A DNA stretch of 64,000 nt from an uncultured Dehalococcoidia bacterium (GTDB lineage Bacteria; Chloroflexota; Dehalococcoidia; Lucifugimonadales; JAAXIE01). A program made the translations under genes and the position numbers. Below are positions 1-9,354 of the stretch, in pieces. The notes beneath the pieces were generated by a model. That model was not told the origin of the DNA. It saw only the letters and a list, made by a program, of their open reading frames with translations, and did not search any database. How positions within the stretch are numbered: position 1 is the first letter of the stretch; every line of letters starts with the position of its first letter. Location: contig OX638353.1 of assembly GCA_951813255.1 (NCBI GenBank), forward strand, positions 2,973,501 to 3,037,500, given 5' to 3'.

Positions 1-91
1 ATCAACATGGTCATAGTGGACGGAGTGTAGGCCCACGGCGACTGTCGCAGCGTCTTAAGCTCAAGGCACGGCCGGAGGGGGTAAACGAAGC

Positions 92-1780
92 ATGCCGACA
101 ATGAGCGGCGGCGAAGCACTGGTCAAGTCGCTGGTGAACGAGGGCGTCGAAGTAGTCTTCGGCATACCCGGGATTCAGATATACGGCATCGTCGCAGCCC
201 TGCGCGACGAACCCTCTATCCGCATGATCACCACCCGCCACGAGCAGGCCACGACGTATATGGCCGACGGCTATGCTCGCGCCTCAGGCAAACCGGGCGT
301 GGCCCTTGTGGTTCCCGGCGTCGGCCTGTACAACGCTGCCTCCGGCTTGGCCAACGCCTACGCCCGCTCCTCGCCTGTACTCATCATCGCAGGCCAGATT
401 CCCCGGGCTGCCATCGGCAAGGGCTTGGGCGCAGTCCACGAAATCGTGGACCAAGCCGATGTCGTCCGGCCCGTCACTAAATGGCGTCAGAGGGCAATGC
501 GACCGAGAGAGGTGCCTTGGGCCGTTTCCGAGGCCTTCCGGCAGATGCGCAGTGGCCGGCCCCGTCCTGTGCTGATCGAAATCCCCCCTGATGCCGGGGT
601 TGAACGCGAGGACGTGCAGCTTCGCAGCCCCTCTCCCGTCTCGCGCATCGTGCCCAGTCCCGACCAGCTTGAGCACGCCGCCAGCGTAATCGCCAGTGCC
701 CAGTTGCCTCTCATATACGCAGGCGGTGGCGTGGCTAGGTCCGACGCCGAGGAGGCATTGGCCAAGCTGGTGGAGATGACGCACATACCCGTGGTCACCT
801 CCAGCGGTGGCAAGGGGGCCATCCCCGACAACCATCCCCTGTCCTACGGTTCCTGTTTCAGTGCCCGGGGAGAGCGTCAGGAGATGAACCAGCTTTTCGA
901 AGTCATGCAGTCCGCCGATGTGGTTATCGGCATCGGGGCCCGCTTCGGGTTGGGCAATCCCGCTGGCGAGGCGTCAACCCTGGTCAACATCAACATCGAC
1001 GACACCGAACTCACCCGCCTCCAGTCCAACACCATCCCCCTGCACGGCGATGCCAGGGCAACCATTGAGGCCATGCTGCCCTATCTTTTGGATGCTGGAG
1101 CTGGCGACCGCCCCTCTCCCACCGAAAGCGTCGCTGCCGCCCGCCGCCTCATCTCCTACTACGACATTCGGGACAGGGAGCCCCAGTATCCAATCCTGGA
1201 GGCCATCCAGAGCGGCATACCTGAAGACGGCTTCATAGTTTGGGACATCACCCAGTTCGGCTACTACGCCCGCACCCACTACCAAGTGATTCACCCCAAG
1301 ACCTACATCGATTCCGGCTACCAGTTCAACCTAGGCTACGGCTTCCCCACCGCCTTGGGAGCCAAGGTTGCCAAGCCCGACCGCCCCGTCGTCTGCATGA
1401 CCGGTGATGGCGGCTTCATGTTCAACTCGTCGGAACTATCCACCGCCGTCAAGTACGGGATAAACGTGGTGACCATCGTCTTCCGGAACGACTCCTACGG
1501 CAACGTCGCCCGGGACATGGACGACATCTTCGACGGGGCCTATGAGACGGACCTGCACAATCCCGACTTCGTCAAGTTCGCCGAGTCCTTCGGCGCCGTC
1601 GGCCTCAGAGCCAATGACCCCGAAGACCTGGCAACCCTCATACCCCAAGCCTTGGAACTCCAAGCCCCGGTGATCATCGAGGTCCCCTTGGGCGGCATGG
1701 CTACGTCCCGCGCCCCCTACTTCGCCCCCTTCTACAACCTCCCTTGGACACAGCCACAGGAGGGGCTGATTTCTTCCTGA
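92..1780 (+). CDS. Thiamine-diphosphate-dependent enzyme, acetolactate synthase-like large subunit
   Basis: A 562-residue ThDP enzyme of the acetolactate synthase/benzoylformate decarboxylase superfamily, complete across its three domains. The N-terminal Pyr domain carries the catalytic glutamate (E51 in TTRHEQATTYMADGYARA). The C-terminal PP domain has the ThDP-Mg signature starting GDGG at residues 438-441 and closing near NDSYG about 28 residues later. The middle domain has the usual Rossmann-like fold pattern. ATG at 92 is chosen because GGAGGGG at 74-80 lies 11 bases upstream; an in-frame ATG at 101 is less well spaced. No small regulatory subunit gene follows, so this is more likely a catabolic or 2-oxoacid/oxalyl-type paralogue than the biosynthetic ilvB enzyme. 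The substrate cannot be named from sequence alone. Confidence 0.85.
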   Translation: MPTMSGGEALVKSLVNEGVEVVFGIPGIQIYGIVAALRDEPSIRMITTRHEQATTYMADGYARASGKPGVALVVPGVGLYNAASGLANAYARSSPVLIIAGQIPRAAIGKGLGAVHEIVDQADVVRPVTKWRQRAMRPREVPWAVSEAFRQMRSGRPRPVLIEIPPDAGVEREDVQLRSPSPVSRIVPSPDQLEHAASVIASAQLPLIYAGGGVARSDAEEALAKLVEMTHIPVVTSSGGKGAIPDNHPLSYGSCFSARGERQEMNQLFEVMQSADVVIGIGARFGLGNPAGEASTLVNINIDDTELTRLQSNTIPLHGDARATIEAMLPYLLDAGAGDRPSPTESVAAARRLISYYDIRDREPQYPILEAIQSGIPEDGFIVWDITQFGYYARTHYQVIHPKTYIDSGYQFNLGYGFPTALGAKVAKPDRPVVCMTGDGGFMFNSSELSTAVKYGINVVTIVFRNDSYGNVARDMDDIFDGAYETDLHNPDFVKFAESFGAVGLRANDPEDLATLIPQALELQAPVIIEVPLGGMATSRAPYFAPFYNLPWTQPQEGLISS

Positions 1781-1834
1781 TAGGTTAGCCTGTAATACCT
1801 TTAGGGGCACACTAATAGGGTAAGCTGCGTTGCC

Positions 1835-1863
1835 TTGACATAAAGCGGGGCCATCTCGACAAT
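1835..1863 (+). promoter_or_regulatory. Sigma70-type promoter of the RM-like pair
   Basis: TTGACA (1835-1840), a 17-base spacer and GACAAT (1858-1863). The -35 is consensus and the -10 matches 4 of 6. It lies in the 125-bp gap before the nuclease gene and would give a leader of about 35 bases. Confidence 0.5.
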
Positions 1864-1905
1864 CGTTGGCAACTGACAAGTAGCCCCTATTGTCACCACC
1901 TTCCC

Positions 1906-2409
1906 TTGGGTAAGCTTACCGACATCGACGTCACCGGAAAAGTCAGCGGCAAGTCCGGCAGTGTCTTGGGAGCTGCCCACGAGCACTTGGTAACCGGCCT
2001 TCTGATGCGTCTGGGGTTCGACGTATCGGTCTGTAGTGTGACTACGGCCAACTATGACGTGCTGGTGCAAGCTTTCACCAGTGGTTCAGGGTCTCCTGAG
2101 AGGCTTCTCAAAGCACAGGTCAAGACGTGCCAAGGCAGCCTGACCCTGACCGGCGGTGGTAGAGGGGGCGTGGACAGGATAACCATACCCGGGGTTAAGA
2201 CGTACAAGTACACAGAGGAACACTGTGACCTCATGATCGGGGTAAGCCGGAACGACCTTGACTTGTATCTATTCCCGGTGCGCTTTGCTCACCTCTACAA
2301 CACTTCGGTGTCGCTCAAGAAGATTCGGATGGTCCGCAACAACTGGAACATCTTGCTGAATTGGAACGATGAGTACCTCTCAAACCTTGAGAAATCCCTT
2401 ATAAAGTGA
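1906..2409 (+). CDS. Putative PD-(D/E)XK restriction-like nuclease
   Basis: A 167-residue protein with the layout of a PD-(D/E)XK nuclease fold: a helix with E26 in GAAHEHLVTGLLMRLGFDV, an acidic strand ending NYDVLV (D51), and the strand KAQVKT (Q71 and K73) matching the (D/E/Q)xK half of the motif. The C-terminal half looks like the beta-rich region of small group I intron-associated or restriction endonucleases. The following methyltransferase gene overlaps its stop codon, which supports a restriction role. The start is uncertain: TTG at 1906 has no clear ribosome site, and another TTG at 1966 would remove the poorly ordered N-terminus. Assignment is by motif; the cleavage specificity is unknown. 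Confidence 0.55.
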   Translation: MGKLTDIDVTGKVSGKSGSVLGAAHEHLVTGLLMRLGFDVSVCSVTTANYDVLVQAFTSGSGSPERLLKAQVKTCQGSLTLTGGGRGGVDRITIPGVKTYKYTEEHCDLMIGVSRNDLDLYLFPVRFAHLYNTSVSLKKIRMVRNNWNILLNWNDEYLSNLEKSLIK

Positions 2410-3725
2410 CCGTGTCCCCCCGTGACTCGGCACCAGCCACATGGGTAGCACCGAAAGGTTATGTCGGTATGACCACAACAGCCACCCACAAGAGCCCAGC
2501 CAGGAACGACTCCGCCCAATCCGAATTCATCTCCTTCCGTGACGAGGCCTCTCACATACCCTCGACCAGTCATGCTACCTTCGGCCTCTACCGCTACCCT
2601 GCCAAATTTGTGCCTCAGGTTGTATGGGGAGCGCTCAAGCGTTACGCACGCTCAGGTGACTCTGTCCTCGACCCCTTCGCTGGTTATGGCACGGTAGGCA
2701 CCGTCGCCCGGACCCAAGCCAACCCCTACGAATTGTGGGACCTGAACCCTTTGATGCCCACATTCCACGCCCTGTCGATCATGGAGCCCCCAGACGTCGA
2801 CCCCGACTCCCTTGTGCCCGGTCTAATGGCACATCGGGACGGCTTTCGACCTGACTGGAAGAACGTGGACTACTGGCATCACGAAGCATTCCTTCCGATG
2901 CTGGGCAGGGCGTGGAGCTACTACCACAATCTGCCCCAAGGCGGGGCCAAAGATGTGCTCCTGATACCCCTCCTAAAGGCCACCCAGCGCTACTCCTTCA
3001 ATGACGAGAAGCGCCAGAAGCTCTCCCAGTCCCCCCTCTCCCGGCGTCGCATCGAGAACCTCTTGGACGAAGACTGGGAGGCAAAGTTCTACCGCATGCT
3101 GCGCGACGGGGTGGCCCACATCCTCAAGTCCCAGCGCCAGTACCAAGCCATGGAACCCGCCAATGTCGAGTCTCACGTCGTCGGTGGCATCAACACCCTC
3201 AACCAACCACTGGAGAGCGAACACGACATTCTCCTCACCTCACCCCCCTACATGCAGGCCCAGGAGTATATCCGCCGGTTCAAGATGGATCTGCTGTGGC
3301 TGGGGTGGTATGAGGATGAGGTGCGAGACCTCGGCCGCATGGAGATGCCCTACCAGCGGGTCGACGAGGTCTCCATCCACTCGCGGACCTACGAGGACTA
3401 CCTCGAAAAAATAGAGGAGCCCCATCTCAGGCTCCTCTATCAGCGCTACTTCTGGGGCGTTTTCGGGGCTCTCACCCGCTTGCAGGAGAGCATCCGCAGA
3501 CATTTGCTCCTGTTCGTCGGACCTGCATCGGTCCGCGGCATGCCCATACCCATCTCCCAGATCGCCGTCGAGCACTTCTCCGAAATCGGCTGGCGCCACC
3601 AGACCACCCTAGTCGACAGCATCGTCTCCCGCGCCATGTTCTTCTACCGAGCCAACCCCGCCACCGGCGAACCCGACCCCCGCATGACTGCCGAGCACTT
3701 GGTGGTGATGGAGAGGGCCCACTGA
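2406..3725 (+). CDS. DNA methyltransferase (TSPPY type)
   Basis: A 439-residue AdoMet-dependent DNA methyltransferase. Residues 64-71 (YPAKFVPQ) are the typical N-terminal motif of DNA N4-cytosine/N6-adenine methylases. DPFAGYGT at 89-96 is the AdoMet-binding motif I and TSPPY at 278-282 is catalytic motif IV. The roughly 180 residues between them probably hold the target-recognition part. The GTG start at 2406 overlaps the upstream nuclease stop (GTGA), so the two are likely translated together; an in-frame ATG at 2469 (residue 22) is an alternative start that still keeps all motifs. The pair resembles a compact type II restriction-modification system. It could instead be a maintenance methylase, because the nuclease partner is inferred only from motifs. 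Confidence 0.75.
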   Translation: MTVSPRDSAPATWVAPKGYVGMTTTATHKSPARNDSAQSEFISFRDEASHIPSTSHATFGLYRYPAKFVPQVVWGALKRYARSGDSVLDPFAGYGTVGTVARTQANPYELWDLNPLMPTFHALSIMEPPDVDPDSLVPGLMAHRDGFRPDWKNVDYWHHEAFLPMLGRAWSYYHNLPQGGAKDVLLIPLLKATQRYSFNDEKRQKLSQSPLSRRRIENLLDEDWEAKFYRMLRDGVAHILKSQRQYQAMEPANVESHVVGGINTLNQPLESEHDILLTSPPYMQAQEYIRRFKMDLLWLGWYEDEVRDLGRMEMPYQRVDEVSIHSRTYEDYLEKIEEPHLRLLYQRYFWGVFGALTRLQESIRRHLLLFVGPASVRGMPIPISQIAVEHFSEIGWRHQTTLVDSIVSRAMFFYRANPATGEPDPRMTAEHLVVMERAH

Positions 3726-3945
3726 CAGTAGTTGGCGGCCCCCGTCATTCCCGCGGACGCGCGAACAATGGCGCTCTCCAGCCATCACCCGGTGCGACGG
3801 ACCGAAAATACAAGTTCAACTGCACCCACCGGCACCCCCTCGTCTTGCCTGCCGGGTGAGCGGCGTATAGAATCTCACGTCGGGCCCTGTGCGTGGCCCC
3901 GCTGCATTTTTCCCTCTATATCTCTAGGCGACAAAGGAGCCGAGG

Positions 3946-4635
3946 ATGAAGCTGGTGTTCTTACATGGCTCGGGAGAATCGAGTATCACGTTCTACTATC
4001 AGATGAGGCATTTCCGTAATTCCAAAGGCCTCGACCTCCCGGGGCATCCTTCAGGCAGGCCGTGCACCAGTATCGAAGGCTATGTGGAGTGGGTGCGGGG
4101 CTTCATCACGGCGAGGCGCTACAAAGACGTAATTCTCTGCGGCCACTCCATGGGCGGGGCAATCGCCCAGCAGTTCGGACTCATGTACCCCGAAGAGATA
4201 CGAGGGCTCATCCTGCTGGGCACAGGGGCGCGGTTAAGGGTGGCTCCTACTTACCTCAAACAGGCCGAGGACGGCGTGAAGGACTTGAGGGAGTGGCTGG
4301 ACATACGCCGCTCTACATTTGACAAGGTGCCCCAGGATGTCCACGACATGCTGATGCGCAAGGGAGAAGAGGTGGGGCCTGCGGTGCAGCACAATGATCT
4401 AATGTGCTGCGACCGGTTCGACATCATGGAGAAGGTGCATAAGATATCGCTGCCCACTGCCATCATCTGCGGTTCGGAAGATGTGATGACGCCAGTGAAG
4501 TACAGCAACTACTTGCAGGACAAAATCGCGGGATCGAACCAGACTGTCATAGACGGGGCAAGCCACTTCGCTCAGGTGGAGAAACCCTACGAGGTCAACC
4601 GGGCCATAGAGGACTTTGTAGCCAGGTTTGCCTAG
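3946..4635 (+). CDS. Alpha/beta hydrolase
   Basis: A 229-residue alpha/beta-hydrolase fold protein. The nucleophile elbow is GHSMGG with Ser68; Asp179 in GSEDVMTPV and His207 in GASHFAQ complete a plausible catalytic triad. The N-terminal VFLHGSGES forms the oxyanion loop region. ATG at 3946 is preceded by AAGGAG at 3934-3939 with six bases of spacing. It is a short member of the family with a small cap (residues about 95-165). The gene converges on the flavin reductase gene with only seven bases between them. The substrate is unknown; esterase, lactonase or C-C hydrolase activity are all possible. Confidence 0.8.
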   Translation: MKLVFLHGSGESSITFYYQMRHFRNSKGLDLPGHPSGRPCTSIEGYVEWVRGFITARRYKDVILCGHSMGGAIAQQFGLMYPEEIRGLILLGTGARLRVAPTYLKQAEDGVKDLREWLDIRRSTFDKVPQDVHDMLMRKGEEVGPAVQHNDLMCCDRFDIMEKVHKISLPTAIICGSEDVMTPVKYSNYLQDKIAGSNQTVIDGASHFAQVEKPYEVNRAIEDFVARFA

Positions 4636-4642
4636 GAGCTAG

Positions 4643-5134
4643 CTACTCGTTGGCTGGGACGCTGGTGTTCCAGCGGCTCTCGTAGAAAAGCAACGGCGCC
4701 GCGTGCTCTCCCAGGCTCATCTCTTCCACACAGCCTACGTAAATGGTGTGGTCGCCGTATACGTGGGAGCCGAGCACACGGCAGGCCATGGAAACCATGG
4801 AGCCGTCCAACATGGGGACGCCGTCTGCGGATGTGGAGTAGGTCCAGTCGATTTCCTGGGTGCGTTCTTCGGGTTTGCGGGCGAAGTACTGCCCCACGGG
4901 CAACTGATCAGTCCCCAGGATGTTGACTCCGAAGGTCCCCTTGTCCTCGACGTAGTTGTAGGTATGGGCGTTGTGGGCCACGCAGACGAGGATGGCTGGA
5001 GGCTCGAGGCACACCGAGGTGAAGGAGTTGGCTGTCATCCCGTGCACCTCTCCCGCCTCGTCCAAGGTGGTGACCACGGTGACACCAGTGGCGAACCTGC
5101 CCATCGCACTGCGGAAGTCGTTTCTGTTAACCAA
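4643..5134 (-). CDS. Flavin reductase-like domain protein
   Basis: A 163-residue protein of the flavin reductase-like (HpaC/DIM6/NTAB) family. The N-terminus FRSAMGRFATGVTVVTT and the segment HGMTANSFTSVCLEPPAILVC are the hallmark flavin-binding strands of this family, and the full split-barrel length is present. Such proteins reduce FMN or FAD with NAD(P)H and pass the reduced flavin to a two-component monooxygenase. No monooxygenase gene is adjacent, so the partner, if any, is outside this region. It is transcribed divergently from the CitE-like lyase gene, with about 115 bases in between, so a shared regulatory region is possible. Confidence 0.8.
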   Translation of the reverse strand: MVNRNDFRSAMGRFATGVTVVTTLDEAGEVHGMTANSFTSVCLEPPAILVCVAHNAHTYNYVEDKGTFGVNILGTDQLPVGQYFARKPEERTQEIDWTYSTSADGVPMLDGSMVSMACRVLGSHVYGDHTIYVGCVEEMSLGEHAAPLLFYESRWNTSVPANE

Positions 5135-5250
5135 CGTCCTACCCTTTTGGAAAAGTCTGTGCGATTATATCGCCGACGTGTGGGAGGGGCAATAATCGGC
5201 GTAGCTGGCTGGCGCCACTCCTCAAGGGGCCCCGACAGGAGAACTGTTTT

Positions 5251-6135
5251 TTGGAACTGCTGCGCAGCCTGATATTTGTGCCTGGGAACCGGGCCAACAT
5301 GCTGGAGAAAGCGCGGGACTTTCCGGCGGATGTGATCGTCGCCGACTTGGACGACTCGGTGCCTCCGGGAGAGAAGGTGGCTGCCCGGGAGATGGTGCAG
5401 CAGGTGGGTCCGAGCATGTGCGCTAGGGGCCAGAAGCTGATGGTGCGCCTCAACTCGCTGGATACCGGGCTGACCCGGGATGAGCTGGAGGCGGTCATCG
5501 GGCCGCATCTCTACGGCTTCAGCTTGGGAAAAGTCGAGTCGACCTTCGACATACAGGAGATGGAGCGCATTGCCGGCACACTGGAGGTCGCCCACGGCTT
5601 GGAGCGGGGCTTGCTGCGCTTGATACCGTGGCTTGAGAGCGCTCGAGGGGTACATTTTGCCTATGAGATAGCCACGGCGTCGCCCCGCATAGTGGGAGTG
5701 GCGTTCGGTGGCGAGGACTACACACAGGACATGGGGGTCCGCCGGACTGAGTCAGGCGAGGAGGTGTACCACGCCCGGGCGCAGGTGGCCGTGGCGGCTA
5801 GGGCGGCGCGGGTAGTTGCCCTTGATGGGGTATACGTGCGGTTTCGAGACCAAGAAGGGTTGGAAGCGGATGTGGAGCAGGCCGTGACCATGGGGTACAA
5901 GGGCAAGTTTGCCATCCATCCTTCCCAGATCGAAACTTTCAACCGCAAGTTCAGTCCTTGGCCGGAAGACGTGGAGTATGCCCGCCGGGTGGTGCAGGCT
6001 TGGGAAGAGGCCGAGGCTGGAGGCAGGGGCTCGGTGGCCTTGGACGGGAATATGGTGGATGTGCCCGTGGTTAAGCGGGCCCGGGACTTGCTGGAGTTGG
6101 CGGAAGCCATAGAAGCTGCGTCCGGTCCCAAGTAG
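5251..6135 (+). CDS. CitE/HpcH-type CoA-ester lyase
   Basis: A 294-residue protein of the HpcH/HpaI aldolase/citrate lyase beta family. The N-terminal pattern LRSLIFVPGNRANML followed by ADVIVADLDDSV is diagnostic of CitE-like (S)-citramalyl-CoA, malyl-CoA or methylmalyl-CoA lyases or thioesterases. GVAFGGEDYTQDMG, near residue 150, carries the Mg-binding acidic residues, and GKFAIHPSQIETFN is the usual C-terminal signature. The TTG start at 5251 has AGGAG at 5237-5241, nine bases upstream. It precedes folB by 25 bases and may share its transcript. The citrate lyase alpha and gamma subunits are absent, so a stand-alone catabolic lyase is favoured. Confidence 0.8.
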   Translation: MELLRSLIFVPGNRANMLEKARDFPADVIVADLDDSVPPGEKVAAREMVQQVGPSMCARGQKLMVRLNSLDTGLTRDELEAVIGPHLYGFSLGKVESTFDIQEMERIAGTLEVAHGLERGLLRLIPWLESARGVHFAYEIATASPRIVGVAFGGEDYTQDMGVRRTESGEEVYHARAQVAVAARAARVVALDGVYVRFRDQEGLEADVEQAVTMGYKGKFAIHPSQIETFNRKFSPWPEDVEYARRVVQAWEEAEAGGRGSVALDGNMVDVPVVKRARDLLELAEAIEAASGPK

Positions 6136-6160
6136 GGCAGGAAGGGCACGGTAGGGACAA

Positions 6161-6526
6161 ATGCCTGACCGCATCATCCTGGAAGGCATGCGCTTCTTCG
6201 CGTTTCATGGCAACGATGTCGAAGAGCAAACATTGGGCCAGCCATTCGTGGTGGACATTGAATTGGAAGCCGACCTGTCCATCGCTGGGGCGTCCGACGA
6301 CCTTGGCGACACGATCAACTACGCGGAGGTCTACCGCACGGTGAGGCGCATGATGGAGAGGCATCCGCGCAACCTTCTGGAGACGGTGGCCCAGGATATC
6401 GCGGATGCTGTGCTGAGCGTCTTTCCCGTTGATGCTGTGACAGTGCGGGTGCGGAAGACGCAGCCGCCGATCCGGGACGCTCGGCTGGAGAGCGCCGGGG
6501 TGGAGATACAGCGCAGACGGGGTTGA
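6161..6526 (+). CDS. folB: Dihydroneopterin aldolase
   Basis: A 121-residue FolB. It converts 7,8-dihydroneopterin to 6-hydroxymethyl-7,8-dihydropterin and glycolaldehyde in folate synthesis. The N-terminus IILEGMRFFAFHGNDVEEQTLGQ matches the family, where the glutamate of FHGxxxxE contacts the pterin. DTINYAEVYRTV and the segment LLETVAQDIADAVL are the usual central motifs, and VRVRKTQPPI is the conserved C-terminal strand. The length is typical. ATG at 6161 has GGTAGGGA just upstream. No folP or folK gene lies next to it; it is downstream of the CitE-like gene and converges on gyrA. Confidence 0.9.
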   Translation: MPDRIILEGMRFFAFHGNDVEEQTLGQPFVVDIELEADLSIAGASDDLGDTINYAEVYRTVRRMMERHPRNLLETVAQDIADAVLSVFPVDAVTVRVRKTQPPIRDARLESAGVEIQRRRG

Positions 6527-6550
6527 GGCCTAATCCCGCCTGCCTGTTCT

Positions 6551-6584
6551 GGGCTCGAGTGGATGACGGCCATCCCGCGAGCCC
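6551..6584. terminator. Hairpin between convergent folB and gyrA
   Basis: GGGCTCG (6551-6557) pairs with CGAGCCC (6578-6584), and an inner GGATG/CATCC pair (6561-6565 with 6571-6575) closes a five-base loop. It lies in the 83-bp gap between two convergent genes, so a bidirectional terminator is likely, although there is no strong T-run. Confidence 0.45.
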
Positions 6585-6609
6585 GCGCGATTAGCGAGTG
6601 ACGCAGCGA

Positions 6610-9189
6610 CTACTCACCGTCATCATGCCCCTCGTCATCATCTTCTTCGAAGTCCTCCGGCTCACCAGAGGCTCCATTACGCGCCGCGGCTGCCACGGGC
6701 ACCGGACTGTCCTCCGGAGCTGGCTCATCAATGGGCGTCTCACTCCCCCGGTCTTGGGGCATTAGGCAGGTGAGAGAGGCGACATAGTCGTCTTCCACTT
6801 TGTCGCGCCAGATGCGCACGCCTTGGGTGTTGCGCCCCACCACACGGAAGTCCTCCAAGCTGACCCGGATAACCTGCCCCTTGGCGGAGATGAGCATGAT
6901 TTCCTGCCCCTCGGCCTCGGTCACCACCCTGGCAGCTACCACGGGACCCGTTGCCTCGCTAACGCGGAATGTCCGTATCCCTTGGCCGTTCCTTCCCTGT
7001 CGCCGGTAGTTGGCTAGGTTGGTGCATTTCCCATAACCGTTATAGCTGGCTGTCAACAGGAACCCATTCTGAAGAGCCACATCCATGGCTACCACCTGGT
7101 CGCCATTGGCCAGCTTGATGCCGCCTACCCCACCCGACTGGCGCCCTGTCTGTCGCACATCCGAGACGGCGAAGCGAATGGACTGGCCCGTCTCTGTGAT
7201 CAGCAAGATATCTCCGCCCTCTTTGACTACCCGGGCAGAGACCACCTCATCGCCTTCCCTCAGATTCATCACTATCAGGCCTTTAGAGCGTATGCCTGCC
7301 AAGTCTCCCGGACGCAACATTTTCACCTGACCGCGACGGGTGGCTAGGACAAATACATTGCCTCGTTCACGCAGGTCAGGCACCGCCAGAACTGCATTGA
7401 CCCGCTCGCCATTTGCGATGGGCAGAAGATTGACGATGGGTGTGCCCCGTGTGGTGCGGGAGATGTCCTCTGAGATATCGAAGCACCTCAGAGGGTAGGC
7501 ACGGCCGCGGTTCGTGAAGAACATGAGCGTGTCGTGGGTATCCGATACCACCAAGTCCTGCAGGGCATCGTCTTCCCGCGTGGACATGCCTCGCACGCCC
7601 TTGCCGCCCCGATGCTGTCGCTTGTAGGTCTCGGAGGGTATGCGCTTGATGTATCCACGCTGGCTGAGAGTCACCACCATCTCGGCATGATGGATGTAGT
7701 CCTCCCGCCCCAGTTCCGCCGCTTCCTCTTCGCTGATTTGGGTGCGCCTCTTGTCGCCGAACTTCTTCTTGAGGGCTTGGGTCTCGCTCTTCACCGCCGC
7801 CAGCACCTTGGCTGGGTCGGCCAGCATCGCCTCGTGCTCCGCGATAGTCTTCAGTAGCTCTTGGTGCTCGTTCTCCAGTCGCTCGCGTTCCAGCGCAGCC
7901 AAGCGACGCAACTGCATATCGAGGATCGCTTGGGCCTGCACCTCGGTCAGGGTCAGATCGTCCATCAGGTTCTGCCGGGCCGTCTCGACATCCGCCGAAT
8001 TGCGGATGATTTCGATTACCTCATCGAGACGGTTCAGGGCCAGCAGCAAACCTTCAACGATATGGGCGCGGTCGCGTGCCTTCTGCAGTAGGAACTCGGT
8101 GCGCCGGACGATGACCCGCTGGCGGTGCTCAATGAAGAGCTGCAGCGAGCGGCGCAGGCCTAGCATCTGGGGTTGGCCGTCCACCTGAGCCAGCAGCATC
8201 ACATGGAAAGCTGTCCGCAGCTGGGTGTGCCGGTAAAGATTGTTCAGTACAACCCTGGCGTTGGCGTCGCGACGCAGTTCCACCACCACCCGCAGCCCTT
8301 GTCGGTCAGACTCATCGCGAATGTCGGAAATGCCATCCACACGGCGCTCCCGCATCAGTCCCGCAATCTTTTCTACCAAGGTGGCCTTGTTAACTTGATA
8401 AGGCAACTCGGTGATGATGATCTGTTCCCGGTTGCCTCGCGTATCTTCGATAGTGGCATTGGCTTCCACCACGATGCGCCCTTGCCCGCTCTCGTAGGCC
8501 GAAATGATGCCTGAATGTCCCCTGATGATTCCTGCGGTGGGGAAGTCAGGGCCGGGAACGAATTGCATCAGCGCCTGGGTAGTAGCCTCTGGGTGGTCCA
8601 CCAAGTGTGTGATGGCGTCGCATATCTCCGTCAGGTTGTGGGGCGGGATGTTGGTGGCCATGCCCACTGCGATGCCTGAAGCCCCATTGATAAGCATGTG
8701 GGGCAATCGGGCAGGCAGCACCGTCGGCTCCGTCAGCGTGTCGTCAAAATTGGTCGCCACGTCGACGGTATTGAGGTCAATGTCCGCGAGGAGCTCCTCA
8801 GAGATAGACGCCAGTCGGGCTTCGGTGTACCGCATGGAGGCTGGAGGATCATCATCCACGCTGCCGAAGTTCCCTTGGCCGTCCACCAACGGGTACCGCA
8901 TGCTGAAGTCCTGCGCCATGCGGACCAAGGCGTCGTACACCGACGCATCTCCGTGGGGATGGTACTTCCCTAACACCTCGCCCACGATGCGGGCGCTCTT
9001 CTTGTAAGCCGTGCCAGGACGTGAGCCTATCTCGTCCATGGCATAGAGAATTCGCCTCTGCACCGGCTTGAGCCCATCGCGCACATCGGGCAGCGCCCGC
9101 GACACGATTACGCTCATGGCGTAGCTGAGATAGGAGGTCCGCATCTCCTCGTCTATGCGGACTGGTAACACAGTGCCGGACGTGGTCAC
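6610..9189 (-). CDS. gyrA: DNA gyrase subunit A
   Basis: An 859-residue GyrA, the DNA-cleaving subunit of gyrase, acting with the GyrB encoded at 34.5 kb. The N-terminal winged-helix region has [25 protein letters not shown], the quinolone-resistance region reads [15 protein letters not shown], and [10 protein letters not shown] contains the catalytic tyrosine. A GyrA box (QHRGGKG) in the first beta-pinwheel blade marks it as gyrase rather than topoisomerase IV. The C-terminus ends in a very acidic tail ([12 protein letters not shown]), as in several gyrases where it tunes supercoiling. The position equivalent to E. coli Ser83 is alanine. The start is GTG with AGAGGA close by. The full family length is present. 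Confidence 0.95.
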   Translation of the reverse strand: MTTSGTVLPVRIDEEMRTSYLSYAMSVIVSRALPDVRDGLKPVQRRILYAMDEIGSRPGTAYKKSARIVGEVLGKYHPHGDASVYDALVRMAQDFSMRYPLVDGQGNFGSVDDDPPASMRYTEARLASISEELLADIDLNTVDVATNFDDTLTEPTVLPARLPHMLINGASGIAVGMATNIPPHNLTEICDAITHLVDHPEATTQALMQFVPGPDFPTAGIIRGHSGIISAYESGQGRIVVEANATIEDTRGNREQIIITELPYQVNKATLVEKIAGLMRERRVDGISDIRDESDRQGLRVVVELRRDANARVVLNNLYRHTQLRTAFHVMLLAQVDGQPQMLGLRRSLQLFIEHRQRVIVRRTEFLLQKARDRAHIVEGLLLALNRLDEVIEIIRNSADVETARQNLMDDLTLTEVQAQAILDMQLRRLAALERERLENEHQELLKTIAEHEAMLADPAKVLAAVKSETQALKKKFGDKRRTQISEEEAAELGREDYIHHAEMVVTLSQRGYIKRIPSETYKRQHRGGKGVRGMSTREDDALQDLVVSDTHDTLMFFTNRGRAYPLRCFDISEDISRTTRGTPIVNLLPIANGERVNAVLAVPDLRERGNVFVLATRRGQVKMLRPGDLAGIRSKGLIVMNLREGDEVVSARVVKEGGDILLITETGQSIRFAVSDVRQTGRQSGGVGGIKLANGDQVVAMDVALQNGFLLTASYNGYGKCTNLANYRRQGRNGQGIRTFRVSEATGPVVAARVVTEAEGQEIMLISAKGQVIRVSLEDFRVVGRNTQGVRIWRDKVEDDYVASLTCLMPQDRGSETPIDEPAPEDSPVPVAAAARNGASGEPEDFEEDDDEGHDDGE

Positions 9190-9354
9190 AGTCCTCTACC
9201 CCCCAAGAGAATGTAGTTGGCCATAGCCAAACCACTAGATGGTTGAAAATAGCATTTTACCAGAACAGGCCCGCACCGTCCCATTGCACTCTAGGCCCAA
9301 GATTGAGCAGTACGCGCGCATGTGCCCTACGGCCTGTCTGCTACAGCCCGTCCG

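Noticed and set aside
3740..3765. CATTCCCGCGG segment resembling a dispersed intergenic repeat
   Set aside because: Only one half of the usual inverted pair is present, so it is not called as a repeat.
3732..4019. Open frame of 95 codons before the alpha/beta hydrolase
   Set aside because: Low complexity, overlaps the hydrolase start in another frame, and shows no motifs.
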